A model generated the notes under the pieces. It was not told the DNA's origin, did not search any database, and was given only the letters and a program-made list of their open reading frames with translations. Positions 25,942 through 35,662 of a stretch of DNA of 64,000 nt are shown here, piece after piece (position 1 is the first letter of the stretch; each line of letters starts with the position of its first letter). The stretch covers positions 1,488,001 through 1,552,000 of the forward strand of contig NZ_CP085154.1 of NCBI RefSeq assembly GCF_022788695.1. Reading direction: 5' to 3'. The translations under genes and the position numbers were made by a program. Source of the DNA: Pseudosulfitobacter sp. DSM 107133. Its GTDB lineage: Bacteria; Pseudomonadota; Alphaproteobacteria; Rhodobacterales; Rhodobacteraceae.

Positions 25942-27246
25942 TCAGTCGCCGAAAACGCGGGCAAAGATCGTGTCGACGTGTTTGGTGTGGTAATCCATGT
26001 CGAATTTCTCGTTGATCGCATCGGCGCCCAGTGCGGCGACCACATCGGCGTCGGCCAGCAGCTGTTCGCGGAAATCGACCCGCTCTTCCCAGACCTTCAG
26101 CGCATTGCGTTGCACCATGGCATAGGCATCCTCGCGGCTGACACCGGCCTGTGTCAGGGCCAGCAACACCCGCTGGCTCATCACCAGGCCGGGGAATTTG
26201 TTCATGTTGTCCAGCATGTTCTGCGGGAAAATCAGCATCTTGTCGATCACGCCTGTCAGCCGCGCCAGCGCAAAGTCCAGCGTGATGGTCGTGTCAGGCC
26301 CAATCGCGCGCTCGACCGAGCTGTGTGAAATGTCACGCTCGTGCCAAAGCGCTACGTTTTCCATCGCGGGGATCACCGACATGCGCACCAGACGGGCAAG
26401 GCCGGTCAGGTTCTCGGTCAGAACGGGGTTCTTCTTGTGCGGCATCGCGGACGATCCCTTCTGACCCATCGAGAAGAATTCCGCGCCTTCCAGCACTTCG
26501 GTGCGCTGCATGTGGCGGATTTCGATGGCGACGTTTTCGATGGACGAGGCGATGACGCCCAGCACCGCAAAGAACATCGCGTGACGGTCGCGCGGGATCA
26601 CCTGTGTGCTGATCGGCTCGGGCGTCAGGCCCAGCTTAGCGCAGACGTGCTCTTCGACCGCCGGGTCGATGTTGGCGAACGTGCCGACGGCACCGGAAAT
26701 CGCACCGGTCGCAATCTCGGCGCGCGCCGCTTTCAGGCGGTCGCGGTTGCGGTCCATCTCGGCGTAGAAGCGCGCGAACGTCAGGCCCATCGTGGTGGGT
26801 TCGGCGTGAATGCCGTGGCTGCGGCCCACGCGCACGGTGTTCTTATGCTCAAGCGCGCGCTTTTTCAGGGCGGCCAGCAGGGCATCCAGATCGGCCAGCA
26901 GGATGTCGGCGGCGCGGACAAGTTGCACGTTCAGGCAGGTGTCCAGCACGTCAGACGATGTCATCCCCTGATGCACAAAGCGCGCCTCGTCGCTGCCCAC
27001 ATGTTCGGCCAGATGGGTCAGGAACGCGATCACGTCATGTTTGGTGACCGCTTCGATCTCGTCAATGCGGGCCACGTCGAATTCCACGTCCTTGGCCTTC
27101 CAGACGGCATCGGCGTTTTCACGCGGGATCACGCCCAGATCGGCCATTGCATCGCAGGCGTGGGCTTCGATTTCGTACCAGATTTTGAACTTGGTTGCTG
27201 GTTCCCAGATCGCAACCATATCGGGACGGGAATAACGTGGGATCAT
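25942..27246 (-). CDS. purB: Adenylosuccinate lyase
   Basis: A 434-residue homotetrameric enzyme of purine synthesis, cleaving SAICAR and adenylosuccinate with release of fumarate. It has the fumarase/aspartase superfamily signature GSSAMPHKKNPV with the catalytic Ser loop, GRSHGIHAEPTTMG with the catalytic His, and the TSSDVLDTCLNVQL block. The start MIPRYSRPDMVAIW is the usual N-terminus. Confidence 0.97.
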   Translation of the reverse strand: MIPRYSRPDMVAIWEPATKFKIWYEIEAHACDAMADLGVIPRENADAVWKAKDVEFDVARIDEIEAVTKHDVIAFLTHLAEHVGSDEARFVHQGMTSSDVLDTCLNVQLVRAADILLADLDALLAALKKRALEHKNTVRVGRSHGIHAEPTTMGLTFARFYAEMDRNRDRLKAARAEIATGAISGAVGTFANIDPAVEEHVCAKLGLTPEPISTQVIPRDRHAMFFAVLGVIASSIENVAIEIRHMQRTEVLEGAEFFSMGQKGSSAMPHKKNPVLTENLTGLARLVRMSVIPAMENVALWHERDISHSSVERAIGPDTTITLDFALARLTGVIDKMLIFPQNMLDNMNKFPGLVMSQRVLLALTQAGVSREDAYAMVQRNALKVWEERVDFREQLLADADVVAALGADAINEKFDMDYHTKHVDTIFARVFGD

Positions 27247-27321
27247 GGGCGCACCTTTTCATGACTGTTCAGCAGTTGCTGCGGCTCATAAACTGCGCCG
27301 CGACGCATCACAACCTTTCGA

Positions 27322-27777
27322 GTGACAATAGCTGCCTTGACAGTATCCGCACGCACCCTGAACGATTTCGCAGGTCTCTGGCAGTTGGAACGCCGGATTG
27401 TGCAGGACGATGGAACCACAGCACAGTTTTCAGGAACGGCCCGGTGGCTCCCGGACGGCGACCGCTTGCGCTGTGTCGAAGAGGGGACATTGCGCATCAA
27501 CGACAGCGCGCCGATGGTCGGGCAGCAGGTCTATGTCTGGGACGACGATCTGCACGTCTATTTCGCGGACGGACGCCCGTTTCACCGCGTCCCCCCGACA
27601 GGCGGCGAGACGGGTCATTGGTGCGCACCTGACCAGTACGACGGGACGTATGATTTTACCGCATGGCCCGTTTTCACTGTAACATGGCGGGTAAACGGGC
27701 CGCGAAAATCCTACCGAATGGTCACCCGCTACACGGCGTCTGAGAATGCCAGCTTACGGGGAATTTCGCGCTTGTAG
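27322..27777 (+). CDS. DUF6314-family protein
   Basis: A 151-residue protein of a conserved uncharacterised family. Motifs are LNDFAGLWQLERRIVQDDG, AQFSGTARWLPDG, YVWDDDLHVYFADGRPFH and WCAPDQYDGTYDF, giving a likely small beta-barrel (lipocalin/THAP4-like) fold. The start is either GTG at 27322 or TTG at 27337; no clear ribosome site decides. It is divergent from purB. Confidence 0.78.
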   Translation: MTIAALTVSARTLNDFAGLWQLERRIVQDDGTTAQFSGTARWLPDGDRLRCVEEGTLRINDSAPMVGQQVYVWDDDLHVYFADGRPFHRVPPTGGETGHWCAPDQYDGTYDFTAWPVFTVTWRVNGPRKSYRMVTRYTASENASLRGISRL

Positions 27778-27848
27778 AAACCTTGACCCCTTCTATAGAG
27801 AGGGGCGAAGCTTGCCACAGCAAGTGGGGCTGTCGCGTGGAAAAAGCA

Positions 27849-28436
27849 ATGCAGAACAGAGTACTAAGTGATCTTCTTGAATCAGAGGACAAGCTGACAC
27901 TGCGCGCGCGGCAGGTGATCATGGTTGCCGGCGGAATCTTGTTGCTTGCAGTTGCGGCAAAAGTTCACGTGCCGATGTGGCCGGTTCCGATCACCATGAG
28001 CACGTTTGCGGTGTTGCTTGTGGGCGCCGCCTATGGCGCGCAACTGGGTTTGGTGACGATCCTTGGCTATCTGGCTGTCGGTGCGTTGGGCCTGGACGTG
28101 TTTGCGGGGTCATCAGCGCAGACCTATGGTCTGAACTATATGCTGGGCAGCTCGGGCGGCTATCTGGTGGGCTATGTTCTGGCCACCGTCATTCTGGGCT
28201 TTCTGGCCAATCGCGGTTGGGGCCGGTCCATTGGCTGGATGGCGCTGGCGATGTTGATCGCCAATGTTGCGATTTATCTGCCGGGGCTGACATGGCTGGG
28301 GCAACTCTATGGCTGGGACAAACCGATCCTTGCCTGGGGGCTGATCCCGTTCTTGCCGGGCGATGCCGTTAAGCTGGCACTGGCGGCTGTGCTGCTACCC
28401 ACCCTCTGGAAGCTGATCGACCGCGTGCGCGGCTGA
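27849..28436 (+). CDS. bioY: Biotin transporter BioY
   Basis: A 195-residue S-component of a biotin ECF transporter with six membrane segments. Family marks are VHVPMWPVPITMSTFAVLLVGAAYG near the N-terminus, LGSSGGYLVGYVLA and PGLTWLGQLYGWDKPILAWGLIPFLPGDAVKLALA. bioM and bioN are not adjacent; solitary BioY occurs widely. A TCTATAGA palindrome at 27792-27799 lies upstream but is a poor fit to the BioR box. Confidence 0.93.
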   Translation: MQNRVLSDLLESEDKLTLRARQVIMVAGGILLLAVAAKVHVPMWPVPITMSTFAVLLVGAAYGAQLGLVTILGYLAVGALGLDVFAGSSAQTYGLNYMLGSSGGYLVGYVLATVILGFLANRGWGRSIGWMALAMLIANVAIYLPGLTWLGQLYGWDKPILAWGLIPFLPGDAVKLALAAVLLPTLWKLIDRVRG

Positions 28437-28470
28437 TCCGTGCCGGTTCCATTTGAACGATGCGTTCCCA

Positions 28471-28487
28471 AACGGGCGCCGTTTTTT
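28471..28487 (+). terminator. Intrinsic terminator of bioY
   Basis: AACGG-GCG-CCGTT followed by a run of T, 35 nt after the bioY stop and abutting the convergent dddP stop. An outer TGCCGGT/ACCGGCA pair (28441-28447 and 28489-28495) encloses it. Confidence 0.65.
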
Positions 28488-29830
28488 CACCGGCAGCCCA
28501 TCAGCGCAGAATCAAAAGGATATGTCGTCAGGTTCTCGAACCCGTCCTCGGTGATCAGCACCTGATCCTCCAGCTTGATGGTAAAGGCACCGCCCACTTC
28601 GCCCACGGCCGCCTCGACACATAGCACCATGCCGGCCTCCAGCGGATAGTCGAATGCTCCCGGCACCGCCTTGTCAGGGTATGCAACCAGCGGCCATTCA
28701 TCACACAGGCCGACGCCGTGCATCAAACAGCCGTATTTCTGCGCCTGAAACCTGTCGTCCAGCCGATGCGCATTGGCGGTCAGATCGGGGATCATCACAC
28801 CGGGTTTCAGCATTTGCATGTTGGTCATGATGTGGTCGTGCGCATGCTGCATCGCATAGACCATGTCGGCTGGCGGGGCGGCATCACCAATCCACCAACT
28901 GCGTGAGATATCGACGCAAATGCCGTATGAGCCAACCAGATCCGTGTCAAAGCTGACGATCTCGTTTGGCTGGATCACGCGCGGGCCGCATTCCTGAAAC
29001 CACGGGTTCGTGCGCGGCCCCGATGACAGCAGCCGCGTTTCGATCCATTCGCCGCCACGGCGGATGTTTTCGGCGTGCAGCACCGCCCAAACATCATCTT
29101 CGCAGGTGTGCCCGTCTCCCACATGGCTGCGCGCGAAATCCTCCATTGCACGTACCGCCACCTCGCAGGCATGTGATGCACAACGCATTGCCTTGATCTC
29201 GTCAGGGCCTTTGACAGCGCGCGATTTCTCGGTGACCTCTTCCCCGTCCATGATGCACAGTCCCTGTGCCTCAAGCGCGCGCAGTCCGTGCAACATGATC
29301 TTGTCCACCGCCAGCCGCCGCGTACCGCCACCGTGTTCGGCCAGCAGGATGCGCACCTCGTTGGAAAAGACATCGGCGGCCAGGTCAATCCTGTCTCCCC
29401 GGTCGAAATAAAACAGATCTGCCCCCGCGCGTTGTTCGCGCACCAGCGGGTTGAACCGGCTGAGAAATGGCGAATTCTTGTAATCCCAGATCACCATGTA
29501 GCCGTCGGCGCACAGCAGCACCGCGCGAAACGGGTTGTGGGTGTTCCAAAGCTGCATGTTGGTGCTGTCGGTGGCATAGCGGATGTTCAGCGGGTCGAAC
29601 ATCAGCAACCCGTCATAGCCACGCGCGACGATGTGGTGCGTCAGCCTTTGCCAGCGGTGGCGGCGCATTTGGTGCAGGTCGGGCAGCTCCAACCCTGCGG
29701 CGGCCCATTCGGCAAAGGCCAGCTGCGTGGGGCCGATTTCGATCCGGTCAGCATCGTTGGGTGAATTGTCCCCCAGCAGGGGGCCGCGCGTTGGGTCGAT
29801 CTTGCGGGTATCACGCTGGTGTATGTTCAT
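28487..29830 (-). CDS. dddP: DMSP lyase DddP (M24-family)
   Basis: A 447-residue metalloenzyme that cleaves dimethylsulfoniopropionate to dimethyl sulfide and acrylate. The N-terminus (RKIDPTRG, IEIGPTQLAFAEWA), the RYATDSTNMQLWNTHNPFRAV block and the metal site (Asp pair in SFDTDL and CVDISRSWW, His in MHGVGLCDEWP, Glu in VLCVEA and in IKLEDQVL) agree with DddP and separate it from generic M24 creatinases or Xaa-Pro peptidases. The ATG at 29830 gives the expected DddP length; the longer upstream frame runs into the divergent gene and is not used. No other ddd or dmd gene is adjacent. Confidence 0.92.
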   Translation of the reverse strand: MNIHQRDTRKIDPTRGPLLGDNSPNDADRIEIGPTQLAFAEWAAAGLELPDLHQMRRHRWQRLTHHIVARGYDGLLMFDPLNIRYATDSTNMQLWNTHNPFRAVLLCADGYMVIWDYKNSPFLSRFNPLVREQRAGADLFYFDRGDRIDLAADVFSNEVRILLAEHGGGTRRLAVDKIMLHGLRALEAQGLCIMDGEEVTEKSRAVKGPDEIKAMRCASHACEVAVRAMEDFARSHVGDGHTCEDDVWAVLHAENIRRGGEWIETRLLSSGPRTNPWFQECGPRVIQPNEIVSFDTDLVGSYGICVDISRSWWIGDAAPPADMVYAMQHAHDHIMTNMQMLKPGVMIPDLTANAHRLDDRFQAQKYGCLMHGVGLCDEWPLVAYPDKAVPGAFDYPLEAGMVLCVEAAVGEVGGAFTIKLEDQVLITEDGFENLTTYPFDSALMGCR

Positions 29831-29965
29831 GGCAGCACCTTTTGTCTCTGATGCCAGCCTTGCGGGGTTTTGCGGGGTTTGGTTGCTGGTTTGCGACGTA
29901 AACGGCGCTTTTGGCCCGTCAACTGTGCTCTTGCCCCCGTCTTTGCGCAGCGCTAGCCATGGCGC

Positions 29966-30703
29966 ATGACCGTTTTGCACCACTCGATCCCCTATGATGT
30001 CAGCACACGCGCCTTGCCCGGTATCCAGCCGGTCAAAGAGCCGTGGCTGCGTGTCGACGAAGCCTATGCCGGGCAGATGGCGCGCCGCAGTGAACTGTTG
30101 GACAGCAAAGCCGGCGAAGTGTTGTATCTGGAACCGCAGGCGCGGGCTGCCGCATCGGAACTGTTGGACATGGTGCTGACCCTGTTGCCGGACCTGGGTT
30201 TTGAACAAGCGGGCGCGGTGGTCCTTTGTCCTGATGGCCGGCGCGTGACGGTGGACCATGCCAACCCGATGGCGACGCTGGGGCGGTTGGTGCAATGTGA
30301 TTTCGTGCTGCTGGACAAACGCGGCGATGAACATGTGCTGACCGGTGCGGTGCTGTGCTTTCCGGCCAGCTGGCGGCTGGACGAAAAGGCGGGGCAGCCG
30401 CTGGTAGCAATCCATACGCCCGTAGATAGCTATGACGACAACATCGCCAAACGGGTGCAGCGGTTGTTTGACGGCATCCAGCCGGACCGCCCGCTGTGGC
30501 GCTTTAACGGGCTGTGGTATGTCGACCCCGAGCTGCACCAACCCCGCAGCGTCACCGAACCGCGCCGCCAACGCGACGGCGCGGGGTATTTCCGGTCGGA
30601 ACGCCAGACGCTGCTGCGGCTGCCGCAGTCGCGCACGGTGGTCTTTGCCATCCACACCTATCTGATGCGCGCTGAGGATGTGGACAAAGACGCGGCCAGC
30701 TAG
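29966..30703 (+). CDS. DUF3445 haem-dependent oxidative N-demethylase-like protein
   Basis: A 245-residue protein of the DUF3445 family, which includes the haem-containing dimethylamine monooxygenase/N-demethylase. Motifs: WLRVDEAYAGQMARR, EHVLTGAVLCFPASWRLDEKAG, SYDDNIAKRVQRLFDGIQPDRPLWRFN and QTLLRLPQSRTVVFAIHTYL. The partner reductase subunits of the characterised enzymes are not nearby. Its TAG overlaps the stop of the convergent gene (CTAG). Divergent from dddP. Confidence 0.85.
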   Translation: MTVLHHSIPYDVSTRALPGIQPVKEPWLRVDEAYAGQMARRSELLDSKAGEVLYLEPQARAAASELLDMVLTLLPDLGFEQAGAVVLCPDGRRVTVDHANPMATLGRLVQCDFVLLDKRGDEHVLTGAVLCFPASWRLDEKAGQPLVAIHTPVDSYDDNIAKRVQRLFDGIQPDRPLWRFNGLWYVDPELHQPRSVTEPRRQRDGAGYFRSERQTLLRLPQSRTVVFAIHTYLMRAEDVDKDAAS

Positions 30704-31131
30704 CCCATGTCGATGACCATCTGCGGCTGACCGTCCGAGGTCTTGCGGGGGCTGGCACCGCTGGCATCCACCGTACAGTTCACCTGTTGGCGAAAGTTGC
30801 TGAAATGCTGCGAGGTCACCACATCGACAGGCCGGTCAAAGCGCAGCGTCAGCTGCCAGTGCCCGTGTGCCATCATCCGCGCCGCTTTGACCTGTCCGGT
30901 AAAGTGCTGGCCCAGATAGCGGCCCGAAACGCCCATGCCGGGGGCAAACCCCGCAGGCGCATCATTGCCCAACCGGGCCGACAGCGTGTTCCAGTCACGC
31001 GCCCCCCATTGGTGGGCAAGTGTTTCCAACGCCTGCGCGTGGGTAATCGGCGTGCCGATGGCCGCCAGATCGGCGCGCAAACGCCTGGCCTGTGCCTTGA
31101 GCGCATCGCGCGAGGGAAGAGAGGTATCCAT
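30700..31131 (-). CDS. Small glyoxalase-superfamily-like protein
   Basis: A 143-residue soluble protein. The N-terminal helix-turn segment (ALKAQARRLRADLAAIGTPITHAQALETLAHQWGARDWNTL) matches a widespread small module annotated as glyoxalase-related; the C-terminal half has beta character (GQVKAARMMAHGHWQLTLRFDRPVDVV). Function is not established. It shares its stop (CTAG) with the convergent DUF3445 gene. Confidence 0.65.
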   Translation of the reverse strand: MDTSLPSRDALKAQARRLRADLAAIGTPITHAQALETLAHQWGARDWNTLSARLGNDAPAGFAPGMGVSGRYLGQHFTGQVKAARMMAHGHWQLTLRFDRPVDVVTSQHFSNFRQQVNCTVDASGASPRKTSDGQPQMVIDMG

Positions 31132-31262
31132 GTCTTCAATCCTGTCAGGATCGCAAGGTGGTGCCGGGTGCCTGCATTGCCGGTGTCCGATGCGATCAAA
31201 AGGGGATCAGACGGGACATATTCGCCAAGGCTTCACCACATGCAGGCGGCAGGGGCCCTGGA

Positions 31263-31288
31263 CCCTTGCGCCGGATATGGCGCAGGGG
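31263..31288. repeat. 10-bp stem hairpin in the gap downstream of the transglycosylase gene
   Basis: CCCTTGCGCC-GGATAT-GGCGCAGGGG, one T-G wobble. It lies between two minus-strand genes with no T-run on either side, so its role as a terminator is uncertain. Confidence 0.45.
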
Positions 31289-31353
31289 TGGGTTAATTTC
31301 AAGTCTTTCGGCGATAGGCCGGCGTATTCAGCCCTTGCTGCGGCACCGATGCA

Positions 31354-32166
31354 TCAGCCGTCGATGCGCGCGCCCATGATCGCGATGGCTTGCTGATAGA
31401 CTGTGGCCGCGTTCCATTGCTTGATCACCGCAAAGTTCGGCTGGCCTTCCTGATAGCCCTGACCGGGTTGCCAGCCCTTCGAGCGCAGGAAATTCGCAGT
31501 CGACGCCAGTGCGTCGGCCTGATTATAGAAATCCACCCGCCCGTCGCCATTGGCGTCCACGCCGTATTTCAGCGCATTGCCGGGCAGGAATTGCGTGTGG
31601 CCCAGCTCGCCGTGTTTGGCACCTTTGGTCGCGCCATTGATCGCACCCCGGTCCACCAGCATCAACGCCCCGATCGCATGGGGCTGGAAAAACGCCGAGC
31701 GGCGGCAGTCATAGGTCAGCGTGGTGATGGCCGAGACCACGGAAGAATCGCCCATGAACCCGCCAAAGGCGGTTTCCATGCCGTGAATGGCAATAATAAC
31801 CCCTGCCGGCACGCCGTACTGGGCCTCAAGCGATTGATAGAACGAAGGGCTTTTTGCTTTGCGTTTGCGCCCCTGGGCCACAATCGTATCGGCCCCACGG
31901 ATCTGCATGAATTTCGAAAGCGTATATTTGAAAGACTTCTGGTTGCGGTCCGCCGCGATGGTCGACGAGGCGTAGCGGGCCTGCGCCAGCGCATCCAGTC
32001 CGCGTTGTTGCACACCGGCGCGCTGTGCTTCGGCTGCAAATTCGCGTTTCCACGCCTCAAACCCCGAGGCGGTGTTTCCGCAGTTCGCGGCATGAACCGC
32101 AGGCGTCAGGGTGACAACAGTGGCAACCGACAGGGCGAGGGATTGGGCAATGGTACGAAATGACAT
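31354..32166 (-). CDS. Lytic murein transglycosylase (MltB-like, SLT_2 domain)
   Basis: A 270-residue exported enzyme cleaving peptidoglycan glycan strands to 1,6-anhydro products. It has a signal peptide (LALSVATVVTLTPAVHA), the catalytic Glu in IIAIHGMETAFGGFMGD (about residue 131), and MltB-type ALMLVDRGA, HGELGHTQFLPG and VDANGDGRVDFYNQADALAS. No lipobox or C-terminal peptidoglycan-binding domain is present, so this is a short soluble periplasmic version. Confidence 0.92.
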   Translation of the reverse strand: MSFRTIAQSLALSVATVVTLTPAVHAANCGNTASGFEAWKREFAAEAQRAGVQQRGLDALAQARYASSTIAADRNQKSFKYTLSKFMQIRGADTIVAQGRKRKAKSPSFYQSLEAQYGVPAGVIIAIHGMETAFGGFMGDSSVVSAITTLTYDCRRSAFFQPHAIGALMLVDRGAINGATKGAKHGELGHTQFLPGNALKYGVDANGDGRVDFYNQADALASTANFLRSKGWQPGQGYQEGQPNFAVIKQWNAATVYQQAIAIMGARIDG

Positions 32167-32252
32167 GAAAAAATCTTCCCGGTATCAATAAAGGACAGCC
32201 CAGTATTGCCGCATTCCCCACAACGCGTAAAGCGTTTGGTCCCTGCGGCACC

Positions 32253-33416
32253 CTATGGTTGCGCGGTTCCTTGCGCGGGGTTGCCTCCGCGGTCGAGTGC
32301 GCGCTGCTGCACCGTTTCGGGCTGTGGCAAAGCCGTGGCCAAAGACACGGGCCGGGGCGTGGTTGCGAACGTGTAATAAAGCACCAGCAAAACGGCGGGC
32401 ACCACCACGCCGCGCACCATCAGCGGAAACATCAAGCGCGACAGCAGGTTTTTGCGCGGGCGGGCGTCTTGCGCGACCTTGTCCTGAATGTCGATGGCCA
32501 AGCGGTTCTTGCCGCGCGTCCCGCTACTGAGACGCGACAGGCGGTCTTCGAACCCGTCGGCATCGGTGGCGGTGGCGACCCGCGCCTGTGGTGGCGTCAG
32601 GCCAATGCAAATGCGGCCCGGCTTGTCGGCAGAGCCTGCTTTTTCGTGGCGCACATGCAAAAGCGTGCCATCGCTCAGTTCCAGACTGTCGCCATGCGCC
32701 AGCCGGATGCGGCCCTCGTGATGTTCATTCAGCATCGACACCATCTGGCGAAATCCTGCCGCCTGATCGCGCGGCAGGGGATCGAGATGCAGCGTCTTGC
32801 CCAGCAGATGTTCGGAATACCCTGCAACCATGCCCAAACGGGCAGCGCCATCAATGTCAGCGCGCGCGGGACGGGGCAGGGGATGGATCACCAGCGAAAA
32901 CGGCAGATCTCTGCCCTGCCACAGCGCCAGTTCGGCGGGCACAAAGACCATATCCGATTGCACCCAATGCACCAGCGACACCGGCACGGTGTCAATCAAT
33001 GCATCCAGCGCAGCCTTGAGCACCCGCAGACGCAGCACAAGCGGCAGGGGTTCACTGGTTGTCTCACCGGGTGCAGCGCCATGGCCCACGTCCAGCGTGA
33101 CATAGCCGGAATGGGCGGCGAACAGCTGGTCATAATCGGCAAGCCGCGCCTTGGTGATGGGGCTGGCCAAAGCACCGGCAAGCACATTACGCGGCAGCTT
33201 GCGGCGGTGGGTGACTATCGACAGATGCACACGCGGGTGGCCGAACAGCGCCTGACCCTTGGGCTGGTCTGGAACGGCACCCAGCGACAGTCCGGTATCT
33301 TTGATCGCCGCATTCACCTTCGCGGCCAGATCATCAAATTCGCACCGCACGGCGCGCGCACTCAGCGCATGGGCTGATGCAAGCACATCCGTGTGCATTG
33401 GCAATGTATCCGCCAT
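32253..33416 (-). CDS. Uncharacterised protein with C-terminal membrane segment (possible DUF4261)
   Basis: A 387-residue protein I cannot name with confidence. The first ~230 residues look globular; LVHWVQSDMVFVPAELALW and the surrounding pattern resemble DUF4261-type proteins. A linker follows, then a single hydrophobic segment (about residues 335-355, VVVPAVLLVLYYTFA) and a short Pro/Gln-rich tail. The start MADTLPMHTDVLASAHALSA at 33416 has GGAG about 6 nt upstream; the frame is open for 40 more codons. No signal peptide was seen, so it may be tail-anchored. Confidence 0.55.
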   Translation of the reverse strand: MADTLPMHTDVLASAHALSARAVRCEFDDLAAKVNAAIKDTGLSLGAVPDQPKGQALFGHPRVHLSIVTHRRKLPRNVLAGALASPITKARLADYDQLFAAHSGYVTLDVGHGAAPGETTSEPLPLVLRLRVLKAALDALIDTVPVSLVHWVQSDMVFVPAELALWQGRDLPFSLVIHPLPRPARADIDGAARLGMVAGYSEHLLGKTLHLDPLPRDQAAGFRQMVSMLNEHHEGRIRLAHGDSLELSDGTLLHVRHEKAGSADKPGRICIGLTPPQARVATATDADGFEDRLSRLSSGTRGKNRLAIDIQDKVAQDARPRKNLLSRLMFPLMVRGVVVPAVLLVLYYTFATTPRPVSLATALPQPETVQQRALDRGGNPAQGTAQP

Positions 33417-33557
33417 GGTGTCTCCGCTTGGCATGGGACGTTCAACGGCAGGTTGACACAGCGAAGCGGCAAGATTGCGGCAGAGCTTGGCCTGAAATGG
33501 GAAAAGCCACCCGTGCGCGCGATAATAGCGCCGCATGGCAGTCCTTTGGCCAGCCTA

Positions 33558-33590
33558 AAAGAAAAAGGCGCCCGCAACGGGACGCCTTTT
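33558..33590 (-). terminator. Intrinsic terminator of glnBA
   Basis: Stem AAGGCG(T)CCCG / CGGG(C)GCCTT with a TTG loop is followed on the minus strand by TTTTCTTT, about 40 nt after the glnA stop. The other strand also carries a T-run, so it may act both ways. Confidence 0.75.
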
Positions 33591-33629
33591 CCAAAGTCTT
33601 GCGGATGCGGGGCAACGCCCGCAGTCCGA

Positions 33630-35033
33630 TCAGCAGGAGTAGTACATTGCGAACTCGACCGGGTGGGGCGTGTGTTCGTAACGGTGCACTTCTTCCATTT
33701 TCAGATCGACATAGCCTGCAATCTGGTCGCGGGTGAACACGTCACCTGCCAGCAGGAAGTCCATGTCTTTTTCCAGCTCTTCCAGGGCTTCGCGCAGCGA
33801 TCCGCAAACCGTGGGGATGCCGGCCAGCTCTTCTGCGGGCAGGTCGTACAGGTTCTTGTCCATGGCTTCGCCGGGATCGATCTTGTTCTGGATGCCGTCA
33901 AGGCCGGCCATCAGCAGGGCCGCAAAGCACAGGTAGGGGTTCGCCGACGGATCGGGGAAACGGGCTTCGACGCGCTTGGCTTTGGGGCTTTCTGTCCACG
34001 GAATACGCACGCAACCCGAACGGTTGCGGGCCGAATAGGCGCGCAGAACGGGCGCTTCGAAACCGGGGATCAGACGCTTGTAGCTGTTGGTGCCGGGGTT
34101 GGTGAAGGCGTTCAACGCTTTGGCGTGGGACAGGATGCCGCCGATGAAATACAGCGCTTCCTGGCTCAGGTCGGCGTATTTGTCGCCTGCGAACAGGGGC
34201 TTGCCGTCTTTCCAGATCGACATGTTCACGTGCATGCCGGTGCCGTTGTCGCCCGCGATGGGTTTCGGCATGAAGGTTGCGGACTTGCCATAGGCGTGGG
34301 CCACGTTGTGGATCACGTATTTGTATTTCTGCAGCTCGTCGGCCTGTTTGGTCAGGCTGTCAAAGATCAGGCCCAGCTCGTGCTGGCACGACGCAACCTC
34401 GTGGTGGTGCTTGTCGACCTTCATGCCCAGACGTTTCATCGTCGACAGCATTTCCGAGCGCAGGTCTTGCGCTTCGTCGGTGGGGTTCACAGGGAAATAG
34501 CCGCCCTTGACGCCGGGGCGGTGGCCCATGTTGCCCATTTCGTATTCGGTGTCGGTGTTCCAGGCCGCGTCGGACGCGTCCACCTGATACGACACTTTGT
34601 TCATCGAAACCTGGTAACGCACGTCGTCGAACAGGAAGAATTCAGCCTCGGGGCCCATATAGGCCACATCGCCGATACCCGAAGACTTCAGGTAGGCTTC
34701 GGCTTTCAGGGCCGTGCCGCGCGGGTCACGCTCGTAGGCTTCGCCGGTGTCGGGCTCAACCACCGAGCAATGCACGCAGATGGTTTTTTCAGCATAGAAG
34801 GGATCAACATAAGCGCTGTCCAGATCGACCATCAGCTTCATGTCCGACGCTTCGATCGACTTCCAGCCTTCGATCGACGAGCCGTCGAACATAAAGCCTT
34901 CTTCGAGGAAATCCTCGTCGACCTGATCGGCGATCAGGGTCACGTGCTGCAATTTGCCACGCGGGTCGGTAAAACGGATGTCGACGTATTCGGCGCCTTC
35001 ATCCTTGATCATGTCGAGAACTTTGTTTCCCAT
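33630..35033 (-). CDS. glnA: Glutamine synthetase type I
   Basis: A 467-residue dodecameric enzyme making glutamine from glutamate and ammonium. Motifs are [25 protein letters not shown], the ATP site [14 protein letters not shown] and NRSGCVRIP. The adenylylation Tyr lies in [10 protein letters not shown] (about residue 397), so it should be controlled by GlnE/PII. Start [13 protein letters not shown] at 35033 follows an upstream glnB by 34 nt, so the two form the usual glnB-glnA operon. Confidence 0.98.
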   Translation of the reverse strand: MGNKVLDMIKDEGAEYVDIRFTDPRGKLQHVTLIADQVDEDFLEEGFMFDGSSIEGWKSIEASDMKLMVDLDSAYVDPFYAEKTICVHCSVVEPDTGEAYERDPRGTALKAEAYLKSSGIGDVAYMGPEAEFFLFDDVRYQVSMNKVSYQVDASDAAWNTDTEYEMGNMGHRPGVKGGYFPVNPTDEAQDLRSEMLSTMKRLGMKVDKHHHEVASCQHELGLIFDSLTKQADELQKYKYVIHNVAHAYGKSATFMPKPIAGDNGTGMHVNMSIWKDGKPLFAGDKYADLSQEALYFIGGILSHAKALNAFTNPGTNSYKRLIPGFEAPVLRAYSARNRSGCVRIPWTESPKAKRVEARFPDPSANPYLCFAALLMAGLDGIQNKIDPGEAMDKNLYDLPAEELAGIPTVCGSLREALEELEKDMDFLLAGDVFTRDQIAGYVDLKMEEVHRYEHTPHPVEFAMYYSC

Positions 35034-35067
35034 GTGTGTCTGTCCTTCTTGTGCAGAAATTGTACGT

Positions 35068-35463
<396 letters not shown>

Positions 35464-35623
35464 CTATGAGGGGCGACCGGAATGCAAGAGCGCGCGGCGG
35501 TTTTGGAAATCAAGAGGGCATTTTTTGTGCGAAGTGATGAAATAATATGCAGTTTAAGAAAAAGTGGCGCGATGCGCCGCCAATCCACCCGACTCGCGTT
35601 TTCAGGGCGGCGGCGGTGATGAT

Positions 35624-35645
35624 TTCTTTTGGCGCCAAATATCCC
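35624..35645 (-). repeat. Short intergenic repeat, copy 3 (GGGATATTT-n3-GCCAAAAGAA)
   Basis: The reverse complement matches the 5748 copy in GGGATATTT, three variable bases and GCCAAAAGAA. It lies 17 nt upstream of the dehydratase start in the glnB divergent gap. Confidence 0.55.
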
Positions 35646-35662
35646 TGCCGGAGGCTCCCTTG

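Noticed and set aside
27791..27800. TCTATAGA palindrome upstream of bioY as a BioR box
   Set aside because: Differs from the TTATAGATAA-type consensus at several positions; only the short palindrome is shared.
31263..31288. Hairpin as an intrinsic terminator
   Set aside because: No T-run on either strand and a sizeable distance from the flanking stop; kept only as a repeat.
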